DNA from: an uncultured Dialister sp.
GTDB lineage: Bacteria; Bacillota; Negativicutes; Veillonellales; Dialisteraceae
Length of the DNA: 64,000 bases
NCBI GenBank assembly: GCA_902462205.1
Contig: CABQAR010000003.1
Location: forward strand, 62,001-126,000
Reading direction: 5' to 3'
Positions 43,601 through 52,739 of the stretch are shown here, one piece after another. Under the pieces are notes generated by a model. That model worked only from the letters and a program-made list of their open reading frames with translations, had not been told where the DNA came from and did not search any database. The translations under genes were made by a program, and so were the position numbers. Every line of letters begins with the position of its first letter. Positions within the stretch are counted from its first letter, which is position 1.

Positions 43601-43673
43601 GGAAAAGACTCCTTAGAAAGCAGAATAAAAATAGAAAAGAAAAGAGCCATGGGCGGGAATTTACAGGGATTCA

Positions 43674-44411
43674 TTATTCGATGGTGAATTTCCATGCGCA
43701 GAACCATTCCGCAGGATGGTCGTCCGGCGGACAGCCGATACATTCCGTCCGGATGCGGCTGTCGACTCCTTCCGCGAACCGGGCATATTCCACAAGCCCC
43801 GCGCTCTTGCAGGGGTAGTCGGGCAGCTGTTTCCTGCACCTTGCAGACTGGACGCGGCAGTCGTCCATCCGGAAGAGGAGGGCGCCGTTTTCCCAACGGG
43901 AGGACTGCTTATTCAGCCGGCTGTACATGCGGAAATTCAATGCCCGTTCCAGTCCCTCCAGTCCGGGGTGTTCCCCCAGTGCGAGCAGCTTTTTGATTGC
44001 ATGGGCCTCTAGCGGAGAGAACCTCGCCCATGTGGAATCGTTGCATCGTTTGGCATCATTCATGCCGTAAGAAAATTCGACGCTCTGAAACCAATATCCG
44101 TCCTGGGCCAGCCAGTTTTTTGCGATGGCGTCCAGCAATGCCATTTTCCTGTCCTTCGGAAGGGCAGTCAGAAAATCGGGGCGGCCGTCTGTTTCCGTGA
44201 AGCCGAATTCTTTGGAGAAACGGCGTATGGAGGTTTTCCTTGTTTCCATCCATGCGCGGTCCATCACCTGCAGCGCCTTTTCAAATCCGAGCTGGTGCTC
44301 CACTTCGCGGAACCACAGGGTGTGATGCACCGCCATCCTGTGGAACATGTCCATGATATATGACGCCAGTTCCACGGCATCCATGTCGTCGGCAGTCCTG
44401 ATTTCCTTCAT
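43674..44411 (-). CDS. DUF6125 family protein
   Basis: A 245-residue cytoplasmic protein of the DUF6125 type, often annotated as hypothetical. Features are ELASYIMDMFHRMAVHHTLWFREVEHQLGFEKAL at residues ~12-47 (helical, described by position), a central DGYWFQSVEFSYGMNDAKRCND, CRKQLPDYPCKSAG, and the C-terminal RTECIGCPPDDHP ... WFCAWKF. The cluster of Cys residues near the end hints at metal binding. I start at ATG 44411, preceded by AAGGAGGCTGCT; the longer frame to 44546 has no ribosome-binding site and overlaps the divergent gene. Function unknown. Confidence 0.72.
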   Translation of the reverse strand: MKEIRTADDMDAVELASYIMDMFHRMAVHHTLWFREVEHQLGFEKALQVMDRAWMETRKTSIRRFSKEFGFTETDGRPDFLTALPKDRKMALLDAIAKNWLAQDGYWFQSVEFSYGMNDAKRCNDSTWARFSPLEAHAIKKLLALGEHPGLEGLERALNFRMYSRLNKQSSRWENGALLFRMDDCRVQSARCRKQLPDYPCKSAGLVEYARFAEGVDSRIRTECIGCPPDDHPAEWFCAWKFTIE

Positions 44412-44536
44412 AGCAGCCTCCTTGCGGAAAAGAACGGAAGAATTTCTTCCTTCTATTATCTTCCACTTTTGATTAATTATCCATAGGGAAGGTATAATGG
44501 AGAAAATATTCCTGTATTCAGAAACGAGGGTACGCC

Positions 44537-45175
44537 ATGAAAACATGTCTCCATTGCGGCGCGGTGATTCCGGAGGGCGAGCTGGATTGTCCGTCCTGCG
44601 GCCGATCGGTCATCGAGGATATTTCTTCCAAGGACGGGAAAAGAAGAGAGACTTCTATGCCTTTGGAAGAGACTTCGGAAAAAACTGAAGAGAAGATAGA
44701 GTCAGAGACGACGGAAGAAGAGGAGGCCGTGCCCCCGCCCAAGGCGGACACTCCGTACAGGAGGCAGGAAAAGAAATATGCGTCCGCATGGGACAGGATC
44801 AGGGATTACTGCTTTTCCACGAGCGGGCGGATAGGGAAGCTGACTTATCTGTACCGCATTCTGGGCGGTTATTTCCTGTTTTTCTGCGGAGCGGCGATAT
44901 CTCTGGCAGGCAGCGGCATCGATCTGGCGGATCCGCAGGTCGTCATGCAGCCGCCGTCGATGATGGACTCCGTCATCACGCTTGCCATCGTATTCATCGT
45001 GGCCTGCCTGTGGACGTGCACGACGATCAAGCGGCTTCATGATCTGGGGCACAGCGGACTCTGGGCTATCCCCCTCGTGCTCGTCGGCATGTCTTTTGCG
45101 GGAACGTTGCTGACGACGGTGGCGCTCAGCCTCATCAACGGGGATTCGCATCGCAATAAATATGATACGGATTAA
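44537..45175 (+). CDS. zinc-ribbon and DUF805 membrane protein
   Basis: A 212-residue protein with an N-terminal zinc ribbon (CLHCGAVIPEGELDCPSCGRS, two CxxC pairs, residues 4-22), an acidic Glu/Thr-rich linker (~30-70), and a C-terminal DUF805 domain with four helices (SGRIGKLTYLYRILGGYFLFF, TTIKRLHDLGHSGLWAIPL). Zinc-ribbon plus DUF805 fusions are known in Firmicutes; function is unknown. The gene is divergent from the DUF6125 gene and is followed by a terminator. Confidence 0.85.
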   Translation: MKTCLHCGAVIPEGELDCPSCGRSVIEDISSKDGKRRETSMPLEETSEKTEEKIESETTEEEEAVPPPKADTPYRRQEKKYASAWDRIRDYCFSTSGRIGKLTYLYRILGGYFLFFCGAAISLAGSGIDLADPQVVMQPPSMMDSVITLAIVFIVACLWTCTTIKRLHDLGHSGLWAIPLVLVGMSFAGTLLTTVALSLINGDSHRNKYDTD

Positions 45176-45186
45176 GTGTTTTTTAA

Positions 45187-45221
45187 AAAGTCTGCTTTTC
45201 TTTGGGAACGCAGGCTTTTTT
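45187..45221 (+). terminator. intrinsic terminator
   Basis: AAAGTCTGC and GCAGGCTTTTTT form a stem (one G-U pair) and a T-run, after the DUF805 gene. Confidence 0.75.
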
Positions 45222-45276
45222 CATGGAAATGAGAGGGACGGACGTGGTAAAATAACGCTATTATCAGGGGGATAAA

Positions 45277-46194
45277 ATGGAGAAAAGAAAAATGGGCCTG
45301 ATGGCCGCTTTGGGGTCCTATGTGCTTTGGGGGCTTCTTCCGATTTACTGGAAAGCGCTTGGCGAGGTCTCCGCCTATGAAATACTGGCGCACCGCATTA
45401 TCTGGTCATTCGTTTTTATGGTGCTGCTTCTGTGGGGCATGAAAAAATTACAAACTTTCCGGCAGGAATGCGCCGTGCTGTGGCAGGATAAAAGGCGGGT
45501 CGCCCTTCTTCTGGCCGCGGCCGTCCTCATCACGATGAACTGGGGCATTTATATCTGGGCCGTCATGAACAAGCATGTGGTGGATACGAGCGTCGGCTAT
45601 TACATGAATCCGCTGGTAAGCGTATTCCTCGGGGTGCTTGTCTTTCAAGAACGGCTGTCCGGAATGAAGTGGGCCGCCATAGCCCTTGCCTGCTGCGGAA
45701 TCCTGGGGATGACATGGGAACTGGGGCGTCTTCCGTTCGTGGCGGTCGGCGTGGCGTCCACCTTTGCGATGTATGGCGCGGTGAAAAAGAAATTGCAGTT
45801 CAATCCGCTTTACAGCATCACGCTGGAAACGCTCATCATCCTGCCTTTCTTCCTTGCTTACGTCCTGTACCTCCAGCAGGGAGGCGAGGGACATCTCGGC
45901 ACGGCAGACTGGACGGTGACGACGCTCCTTGTCGTGGCAGGCGCGGTGACGGCGATCCCTCTCGTCCTGTTTTCCATCGGTGCGAACAATCTGCCGCTGA
46001 ACGTGCTTGGCTTCTGCCAGTATGTTTCCCCCTCCATCACGCTGATTCTGGGACTGTCCCTTTTCGGAGAATCCTTCAGCCGTGCCCAGCTTATCGCCTT
46101 TTCTTTCATCTGGACGGCGCTGGTGATTTTTACAATCGCAGACTGGCGGGAGCGGAAATTTCTGGAAAGGCAGGAGAAAACGCAGAATGGCTGA
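45277..46194 (+). CDS. rarD: EamA family transporter RarD
   Basis: Ten-helix DMT permease of 305 residues, of the RarD (chloramphenicol-sensitive) subgroup. The N-terminal GSYVLWGLLPIYWKALGEVSAYEILAHRIIWSF region and the middle NWGIYIWAVMNKHVVDTSVGYYMNPLVSVFLG region are characteristic (given by content, residues ~10-45 and ~88-120). No substrate is established for the subgroup. AGGGGGATAAA precedes the ATG. Its end overlaps the next gene by eight bases, which implies joint translation. Confidence 0.92.
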   Translation: MEKRKMGLMAALGSYVLWGLLPIYWKALGEVSAYEILAHRIIWSFVFMVLLLWGMKKLQTFRQECAVLWQDKRRVALLLAAAVLITMNWGIYIWAVMNKHVVDTSVGYYMNPLVSVFLGVLVFQERLSGMKWAAIALACCGILGMTWELGRLPFVAVGVASTFAMYGAVKKKLQFNPLYSITLETLIILPFFLAYVLYLQQGGEGHLGTADWTVTTLLVVAGAVTAIPLVLFSIGANNLPLNVLGFCQYVSPSITLILGLSLFGESFSRAQLIAFSFIWTALVIFTIADWRERKFLERQEKTQNG

Positions 46195-46945
46195 TGATAA
46201 GGAAATCGCCCTCGCTGATTACGATCCTTCTGATGAGGTCATTTCTCCCGATTTCGAACGGCTCAGTCTTTCTCTGCCCAAACGGGCGGTCTTTGCTTTT
46301 CTCGGCGAGAAGCGGATAGAACGGTTTGTTTCGGAAAACGGGGGAGAAAGAATCGGAGAATTCGTTTCCATTACGAAAAAATTTCCCCTGTGGAAAATCA
46401 AACAGGGGTCGGAGGACATCTGCCTGATGCAGGCGCCCGTGGGCGCACCGGCAGCGGTGCTCATGCTGGAACGGCTGTATGCGTACGGCGTGGAAAAGGC
46501 GGTGGCGCTCGGATGCTGCGGAGCGATTGCCGACCTGCCGGAAAATATGTTTTTCGTGGTGCGGAAAGCGTTCCGGGACGAGGGCACGTCCTATCATTAT
46601 CTGCCGCCTTCCCGTTTCGTGGAACTGGACGGTTCTTCCGCGGCGGCGGAGCACGTACTGGAAGAAAACGGCATGGCGGCTGCGCCCTGCGTGACATGGA
46701 CGACGGATGGATTTTTTAGGGAAACGAAAGAAAAAATAGAAGCACGGAAAAAAGAAGGCTGCCAGGTGGTGGATATGGAATGTGCCGCGCTGGCCGCCTG
46801 CTCCCTGTTCCGAAAAAAGACCTTTGCCCAGATCCTTTTTACCGCGGACACGCTCCATGGCTTATCCCATGACCAGCGCGGATGGGGAAAGGAAAGCAGG
46901 GACCGGGCGCTTCTGCTGGGAATCAGGGTCGCGGAAAAAATCTGA
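46187..46945 (+). CDS. nucleoside phosphorylase family protein
   Basis: A 252-residue enzyme with the PNP/UDP fold. ICLMQAPVGAPAAVLMLERL, then VEKAVALGCCGAI (phosphate/ribose loop), then CQVVDMECAALAACS, where Met-Glu contacts the ribose, are the family core; FTADTLHGL supplies the late Asp. It resembles uridine/purine phosphorylase-like proteins rather than MTA/SAH nucleosidase. Substrate is not assignable. The gene overlaps the RarD gene, raising the idea that the transporter handles a nucleoside-derived compound. A terminator follows. Confidence 0.82.
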   Translation: MADDKEIALADYDPSDEVISPDFERLSLSLPKRAVFAFLGEKRIERFVSENGGERIGEFVSITKKFPLWKIKQGSEDICLMQAPVGAPAAVLMLERLYAYGVEKAVALGCCGAIADLPENMFFVVRKAFRDEGTSYHYLPPSRFVELDGSSAAAEHVLEENGMAAAPCVTWTTDGFFRETKEKIEARKKEGCQVVDMECAALAACSLFRKKTFAQILFTADTLHGLSHDQRGWGKESRDRALLLGIRVAEKI

Positions 46946-46981
46946 GAAACAGGAATTCAATGGAGAAAAAATATATTTATG

Positions 46982-47018
46982 AAAATAACGGCGGGTATTT
47001 CCTTCCGTTATTTTTTTT
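46982..47018 (+). terminator. intrinsic terminator
   Basis: AAATAACGG and CCGTTATTTTTTTT form a stem with a strong T-run, separating the phosphorylase gene from the RNase J promoter. Confidence 0.85.
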
Positions 47019-47046
47019 ATGACAATATCGAAATTTATGATATAAT
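47019..47046 (+). promoter_or_regulatory. candidate promoter for RNase J gene
   Basis: ATGACA and a perfect TATAAT are 16 bases apart, about 75 bases before the start codon. Confidence 0.6.
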
Positions 47047-47121
47047 AGGTCAAGCGACTATGGTACGGCAAATTTTTATTATATATAAAATGTACGGCTA
47101 CAATTGAATAGGAGGTTAATC

Positions 47122-48783
47122 TTGGCAAAATCCAGATTACAGATTATTCCCCTGGGAGGACTGGGGGAGGTCGGAAAAAACATGACTGCATTCCGTTATG
47201 GCGACGAAATTATCGTAATAGATGCAGGCATGGCTTTTCCTGATGAAACAATGCTGGGGATAGATATCGTGATCCCCGATTTCAGTTACCTGATTGAAAA
47301 CAGGGACAAGATCAAAGCGATACTGATTACCCACGGCCACGAGGACCATATCGGCTCTCTGGCGTATTTACTGCGCGATGTTTCTGCGCCCGTCTATGCG
47401 ACGCGCTTGACCTGCGGCCTGATCGAAGGCAAGCTGAAGGAGCAGAAAATCGGCAAGTACGATTTACATGTGGTGAAGACGGGAGACGAATTCAAGGCAG
47501 GATCCTTTAAGTTCGGCTTCTTCCACGTCTGCCACTCCATACCTGATTCCTGCGGCATCTATGTCCGCACGCCGATCGGAACGGTCGTCCACACCGGCGA
47601 TTTCAAATTCGACCATTCTCCCGTTGACGGAGAGCAGACGGATATGTACAAGCTCGCGGAGCTCGGTCATCGTGGCGTCCTCGTGCTTTGCGCGGATTCC
47701 ACGAACGCACAGAATCCGGGATACACATTATCTGAGGCTGTTGTTTCCAAGTCGCTTATGGAAGCTTATAACGATGTGAAGGGAAGGATCATCCTTGCCA
47801 CGTTCGCGTCGAATGTGTCTCGTATCCAGATGGCCATCGATGCCGCCGTGGCCAATAAGAGGAAGGTCTGCGTATTCGGTCGTTCCATGGTAAACGTCGT
47901 GGGCATCGCCCTTGAAATGGGATATCTGAAAGCGCCGGAAGGAACGTTTATCGAGCCGGAGGAAATGAACAGGTACAGGGATGACCGTATCTGCATTCTG
48001 ACGACAGGCAGCCAGGGAGAACCGATGGCAGGCCTTTCCCGCATGGCGGACGGAAGCCACAGGCAGGTACAGATCCATGCAGGCGATACGGTCATTATTT
48101 CCGCTTCGCCGATTCCCGGCAATGAAACGAGCGTGGGCAGGACGATTGATAATCTGATGCGTCTCGGCGCCCGTGTCATCACGTCCCATATGAGCCGCGT
48201 CCATGTTTCCGGCCACGGTTCACAGGAGGATCTGAAAACCATGCTTTCCCTCGTCCGTCCTAAATTCTTCGTGCCTCTCCACGGGGAATACAGGATGCTC
48301 TGCTCCCATGCGGAGCTCGCGGAAGGCCTCGGCATACCGAAGCAGAATATACTCATCGGTGAAAATGGTTCCGTCTTTGAATTTACGAACCGCAGTGCGA
48401 AAATCAGCGGAAAGGTACAGTCAGGCGCTGTCTTTGTAGACGGGCTCGGCGTGGGAGATGTGGGAAACATCGTCATCCGCGACCGCCAGCAGCTGGCGCA
48501 GGACGGCGTATTCATCGTCGTCATCGCACTGGAAAAAGGAAGCAACCAGATTGCGGCAGGCCCGGATATCGTTTCCCGCGGCTTCGTATATGTCCGTGAC
48601 AGCGAAGAGCTCATGGGCGGGGCGAGAGGCCGTATCGAATCCGTTCTGGAACGGTGCAATACGGGCAATGTGACGGAATGGAACGCCATCAAGACGCAAA
48701 TCCGTGATTCGCTTGGCAGGTATTTCTTTGAAAAGACCAAACGCAGGCCGATGATCCTTCCCATTATCCAGGAAGTCAGATAA
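47122..48783 (+). CDS. rnj: ribonuclease J
   Basis: Metallo-beta-lactamase/beta-CASP ribonuclease of 553 residues with 5'-3' exo- and endonuclease activity, acting in mRNA decay and rRNA maturation. Metal motif HGHEDH is at residues 71-76; further motifs are HSIPDS, GTVVHTGDFKFD, the beta-CASP segment ATFASNVSRIQ, TGSQGEPMAGLSRMA and HVSGHGSQEDLK. The start is TTG 47122, with AGGAGG at a six-base distance; TTG 47104 would lie on the wrong side of this site. It is a single-gene unit with its own promoter and a terminator. Confidence 0.96.
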   Translation: MAKSRLQIIPLGGLGEVGKNMTAFRYGDEIIVIDAGMAFPDETMLGIDIVIPDFSYLIENRDKIKAILITHGHEDHIGSLAYLLRDVSAPVYATRLTCGLIEGKLKEQKIGKYDLHVVKTGDEFKAGSFKFGFFHVCHSIPDSCGIYVRTPIGTVVHTGDFKFDHSPVDGEQTDMYKLAELGHRGVLVLCADSTNAQNPGYTLSEAVVSKSLMEAYNDVKGRIILATFASNVSRIQMAIDAAVANKRKVCVFGRSMVNVVGIALEMGYLKAPEGTFIEPEEMNRYRDDRICILTTGSQGEPMAGLSRMADGSHRQVQIHAGDTVIISASPIPGNETSVGRTIDNLMRLGARVITSHMSRVHVSGHGSQEDLKTMLSLVRPKFFVPLHGEYRMLCSHAELAEGLGIPKQNILIGENGSVFEFTNRSAKISGKVQSGAVFVDGLGVGDVGNIVIRDRQQLAQDGVFIVVIALEKGSNQIAAGPDIVSRGFVYVRDSEELMGGARGRIESVLERCNTGNVTEWNAIKTQIRDSLGRYFFEKTKRRPMILPIIQEVR

Positions 48784-48852
48784 TCTGTCCTGCGGGTTTT
48801 CTGAAAAGGCGTGCCGCGGAATATACGGCGGCTGTCATTTCACCTGAAAAAC

Positions 48853-48887
48853 AAACTGTGATTTCATTTCCGGAGTCACAGTTTTTT
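48853..48887 (+). terminator. intrinsic terminator after RNase J gene
   Basis: AAACTGTGA and TCACAGTTTTTT form a nine-base-pair stem and T-run. Confidence 0.88.
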
Positions 48888-49042
48888 GTTGCTTTATCTT
48901 TATTGCCCTTAATATGGTAAAATATAGGGTACACTGATGGAATGCAGGCAGCCGACGAAAGCGGCACGGCAGGCTTCCATGGGTTCTGATTCTGCATCCG
49001 GCAGGGATTTCGATATCCCTCACCGTGTCCAAAGGAGTTTTT

Positions 49043-49999
49043 ATGAACGAATATAAAGCGGGAGATACGAATGCGGTCGTGCTTGCGGGCATGTGCACGG
49101 CACTGGCGGTCGTTCTTTCCGTTCTGGGATTCTACATGCCTCTCGTTTCCAGCGTGGTTTTCCTTCTGATTCCTCTACCGATCGCTTATCTGGGGATGAA
49201 AGAGGGCTCGCAGTGGTCCATCATCGTGACCACGGGCATATTGATCCTTGATTCCGTCTTTTTCGGCATCATGTCCGCTGCCTTCCTCTGCGCGATTTTC
49301 GGCGTGCTCGGCGTAATCATGGGCATCTGCTACAAGCATAAAGTGTCTGCCACGGTCACGCTTCTTTCCGGGGCGGCCGTCGTTCTTGCGGCGCTTATCG
49401 GAGAAGCCTTTGCCACCATGTACCTGTTGAATCTGCCGCCTGTCATTTTCGGCGGAGAGGCGCTGGACGGCATGGAACAGCAGATGATGGAGCAGATGGG
49501 GCAGTTTTATACGGGAGAGCTTCTGACGCAGGCGCAGGGAAATGTCAGACAGATGATGGACGCGATCCGTAAATCCCTTCCCTTTGCCACTGTCGGGGCC
49601 GCGATTTTTTACTCCTGGGCTTCCATGACGTTGGGGAAAATCATTTTCGGGCGCATGGGCATCAAGGATATCCCCGTGCTGCCGAAGCTGGAGCGCTGGG
49701 AATTTCCCCGCCTGTTCGTGGCGCTGTACGTGGTCGTGATCGCCATGCAGTTCCTGCTGAAGGACAATGAAACGGCCTCCATCATCCAGTACAATCTGGG
49801 GCTGGCCTGCGTGTGCGTATTCTGGCTGCAGGGGCTGGCGACGCTCTGGTGGCTTCCGCATAAATATCCGGTGGTGAAGCCGTTCCGGTGGGTCATCGCC
49901 CTGCTTTCCGTCATTACCGGATTCGTCCAGATGTTCCTTGTCCTGCTCGGACTGTCCGACCTGGTGCTCCGTTACAGGAAAAAAAGAAACTATGAGTGA
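49043..49999 (+). CDS. yybS: YybS family (DUF2232) membrane protein
   Basis: Polytopic membrane protein of 318 residues with about eight helices, matching the YybS/DUF2232 family, which lies upstream of gdpP and rplI in many Firmicutes. TALAVVLSVLGFYMPLVSSVVFLLIPLPIAYLGMKEG, in the first 60 residues, is the typical start. I use ATG 49043 because AAAGGAG precedes it by seven bases; GTG 49025 lies before that site. The function is not established. The gap of 101 bases to gdpP shows no terminator with a T-run. Confidence 0.88.
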   Translation: MNEYKAGDTNAVVLAGMCTALAVVLSVLGFYMPLVSSVVFLLIPLPIAYLGMKEGSQWSIIVTTGILILDSVFFGIMSAAFLCAIFGVLGVIMGICYKHKVSATVTLLSGAAVVLAALIGEAFATMYLLNLPPVIFGGEALDGMEQQMMEQMGQFYTGELLTQAQGNVRQMMDAIRKSLPFATVGAAIFYSWASMTLGKIIFGRMGIKDIPVLPKLERWEFPRLFVALYVVVIAMQFLLKDNETASIIQYNLGLACVCVFWLQGLATLWWLPHKYPVVKPFRWVIALLSVITGFVQMFLVLLGLSDLVLRYRKKRNYE

Positions 50000-50100
50000 T
50001 GGCAGGCATGTCCTGCGATTTGCATTACATAGAGAGATAAGTTACGATTGGTTCAGTCCCTGCGGGGACATCTACCTATCAAGAGGTTAAGGGGAAAATT

Positions 50101-52083
50101 ATGCTCAGCGATATTTGGGTATATAAGAAAACATCGAAAGTCATGATCGGGCTTCTGCTGATCGCCGTCATCCTGCTGGCCACGCAGAACTGGCAGCTCG
50201 GGCTCTTGCTTTTCATCATCGTCGCGGCTGCCATCGTATGGATGAAACGGTCGGATTTCATGCAGGAAAGGCTCCTGATGCGGTATCTGGACGATCTGTC
50301 GTCCGGCGTATCGGCAGGAACCGTCTATGCGGTGAGAAACCTGCCGATCGGCATCGCCGTCATGGATGACAAGAAAAAACTGGTCTGGGCGAACGGCGTA
50401 TTCCGTTCGTGGGTCTCCGTGGCGGAGGAAGGGACTCCGTTCCGAGAAATCATCCAGGGCCAGCGCATTTCAAAAATATGGGAAAAGACAGGGTGGTTCG
50501 AATGCCATGCGGACGGCTCGTTCTTCCGCGTATTCCATAAATATATCCCGTCAGAGGATGAAAACGGATCGCCGTTCATGGTGCTTTATTTCATGGACCG
50601 CACCGATGTGGAAAAAGCGGTGAAGGAAGCGGAGGACTCCAGGCCCGTATTCTGCCTGATCCGTGTGGATAATGCCTCCGAGGTCACTTCTGAAATGAGC
50701 GACGTGGATCGTTCGGCGCTGCTCTCCGATGTGGCGGAAAAGGTGCTCGCCACGTTCAGCGACCATGACGGATTTGTTAAGCAGTACAGCACGTCTGACT
50801 TCGTTGCCTGCATTTCCTCCAAGGCGCTTCAGGAAATGATGGATGATAATTTTGAAATACTGGACCGCGTGCGTGCCATCCATACGGTCAACCGCATTCC
50901 GGTCACGCTTTCCATCGGCATCGTGAAGAGCGAGGAATCCTTCGCGCGGCAGTATGAAGAAGCACAGGTCTCGCTGGATCTGGCGCTGGGCCGCGGCGGA
51001 GACCAGGCGATCGTCCGTCTCGGAAAAGAAGTCAAGGCCTTCGGCGGAAAAGCGCCGACATCTGTCAGCAGTACGCGCGTCCGCGTCCGTGTCGTGGCGC
51101 AGGCGCTGAAGGAAATCATTGAGGAAGCGGACGAGGTGCTCATCATGGGCCATGCCCACGAAGATTTTGACGCCCTTGGCGCGGCTGTCGGCGTATCCCA
51201 TCTGGCAAGGGCATCCCATATAGACGCCCATATCGTCCTTTCCAAACAGGATGACACATCAAAGAAAATGATCCAGGCCATCAATGAGAGTGGACAGGCA
51301 GACGGCCTCCTCATTGATGAAAGCAAGGCGAAGGGGCTTGTCACAGACAAGACGGTCCTAATCGTCGTGGATACCCATATCCCTGAATTGGTGGCTGCGC
51401 CGGAAATATTGAAAAAGGTGCAGAAAAAAGTAGTCATCGACCATCACCGTCGGGCGAGCACGATGATTGCCAGCCCCCTGCTGACCTATATGGAGCCGTC
51501 GGCTTCCTCCGCGTCGGAGCTTATCACGGAGCTCATCCAGTATTACGGCGGTGAAGAGGAAATGAACGCCATGGAGGCTTCCTGCCTCTATGCAGGCATC
51601 GTCGTCGATACGAAGAGCTTCGTCGTGCAGACCAGCGTCCGTACCTTTGATGCCGCGAGCTATCTCCGTCGCTGCGGTGCGGATACCATCCTTGTGAACC
51701 GGCTGTTCTCCATGGATATGGATTTCATCCGTGTCAAGGCAGGCATCCTTGCCCAGATGAAGCAGGTAGACGGTTATATGGCGTTCGCGGAATGTCCGGA
51801 AGGAACCGCGGAATCGCAGATTGTGGCAGGGCAGGTGGCGGATTTCCTCGTGACGGTGCAGAGGATACGGTGCAGCTTCATTTTCTACCACACGGAAAAA
51901 GGCCTGTGCCTGTCTGCCCGGTCGAATGGCTCGGTCAATGTGCAGGTGGTCATGGAAGAGCTCGGCGGCGGCGGCCATCAGACGGTGGCAGGCGCGCAGT
52001 TTGGGGAAAACGGCCATATAGATGATATAATGAAATCAATCATAGCAAATGTTCGTAAACAGACAGAGGAGGAAAAAGAATGA
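50101..52083 (+). CDS. gdpP: GdpP-type cyclic-di-AMP phosphodiesterase
   Basis: Membrane-bound enzyme of 660 residues that hydrolyses cyclic-di-AMP and so affects potassium balance and wall stress. Two helices fill residues ~12-45, then a PAS-like domain (~70-170), a degenerate GGDEF domain (~180-310, with LGRGGDQ), and a DHH/DHHA1 phosphoesterase domain: MGHAHEDFDALGAAVG near residue 350, VIDHHRR near 446, and the C-terminal SNGSVNVQVVMEELGGGGH. All metal-binding motifs are present. It overlaps rplI by four bases. Confidence 0.95.
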   Translation: MLSDIWVYKKTSKVMIGLLLIAVILLATQNWQLGLLLFIIVAAAIVWMKRSDFMQERLLMRYLDDLSSGVSAGTVYAVRNLPIGIAVMDDKKKLVWANGVFRSWVSVAEEGTPFREIIQGQRISKIWEKTGWFECHADGSFFRVFHKYIPSEDENGSPFMVLYFMDRTDVEKAVKEAEDSRPVFCLIRVDNASEVTSEMSDVDRSALLSDVAEKVLATFSDHDGFVKQYSTSDFVACISSKALQEMMDDNFEILDRVRAIHTVNRIPVTLSIGIVKSEESFARQYEEAQVSLDLALGRGGDQAIVRLGKEVKAFGGKAPTSVSSTRVRVRVVAQALKEIIEEADEVLIMGHAHEDFDALGAAVGVSHLARASHIDAHIVLSKQDDTSKKMIQAINESGQADGLLIDESKAKGLVTDKTVLIVVDTHIPELVAAPEILKKVQKKVVIDHHRRASTMIASPLLTYMEPSASSASELITELIQYYGGEEEMNAMEASCLYAGIVVDTKSFVVQTSVRTFDAASYLRRCGADTILVNRLFSMDMDFIRVKAGILAQMKQVDGYMAFAECPEGTAESQIVAGQVADFLVTVQRIRCSFIFYHTEKGLCLSARSNGSVNVQVVMEELGGGGHQTVAGAQFGENGHIDDIMKSIIANVRKQTEEEKE

Positions 52084-52526
52084 AAGTAGTACTTCTTCAA
52101 GATGTAAAGAAACTGGGGAAACGGGGCGAAGTGATCGAGGTGGCTGATGGATACGCCAGAAACGTCCTCATCCGCCGCGGCCTTGGCGTGGAAGGAAATA
52201 AAGCGAACCTGAATACGGCGGCGCAGCGGCAGGAATCCAAGGAATTCAAATCCAAAGTGGCGGCGGATGAGGCGGTCATCATGGCGTCCCAGCTGCAGAA
52301 GGTGAAAGCCGTCATCAAGGTGCAGACCGGCGAAGACGGAAGGATTTTCGGCAGCGTGACGGCCAAGGATATCTGCGACGCCATCGAAGCCCAGTATAAA
52401 TTCAAGCTGGATAAGAAAAATATCAAGATGAAGAATCCGATCAAGACCACAGGCGAATATGATGTGGAGGTGTGGGTGCACCAGCAGGTGACCAGCACGG
52501 TCCATATTTCCGTCGTGGCAGAATAA
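52080..52526 (+). CDS. rplI: 50S ribosomal protein L9
   Basis: Ribosomal protein of 148 residues. KVVLLQDVKKLGKRGEVIEVADGYARNVLIRRG, over residues 2-34, is the conserved N-terminal lobe; the long helix and C-terminal lobe (TGEDGRIFGSVTAKDI) follow. The ATG overlaps the gdpP stop (ATGA), with GGAGGAAAAAGA upstream. A terminator follows directly. Confidence 0.98.
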   Translation: MKVVLLQDVKKLGKRGEVIEVADGYARNVLIRRGLGVEGNKANLNTAAQRQESKEFKSKVAADEAVIMASQLQKVKAVIKVQTGEDGRIFGSVTAKDICDAIEAQYKFKLDKKNIKMKNPIKTTGEYDVEVWVHQQVTSTVHISVVAE

Positions 52527-52545
52527 AAAACTGAGTGATAGAAAG

Positions 52546-52572
52546 TCTCCTGTTCGTGCAGGAGATTTTTTT
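52546..52572 (+). terminator. intrinsic terminator after rplI
   Basis: TCTCCTG and CAGGAGA form a stem with a seven-base loop region and seven T residues. Confidence 0.88.
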
Positions 52573-52628
52573 ATTGGGAACAGGAAATAGAAAAGAGATT
52601 GATTGTAAACTATAAGTTATTGTTAATC

Positions 52629-52657
52629 TTGACAAATTAAAAACGGATTATTAGACT
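52629..52657 (+). promoter_or_regulatory. candidate promoter of the bioWF operon
   Basis: TTGACA and TAGACT are 17 bases apart. Between it and bioW there are three short inverted repeats in a row: ATTTGCAAAT, TCATT-ATCG-AATGA and TACAT-ATAA-ATGTA. They may be operator sites. A canonical BirA operator was not found. Confidence 0.6.
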
Positions 52658-52739
52658 TAATAAAGATTTGCAAATCAGTCATTATCGAATGATAAATACA
52701 TATAAATGTAAACTTTCGCGGTAAGAAGAGGTGGGGGAT

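Noticed and set aside
52600..52640. Possible BirA operator before bioW
   Set aside because: TTGTAAAC and TTGTTAATC lie as direct, not inverted, copies with wrong spacing, so the known BirA site pattern is not met.
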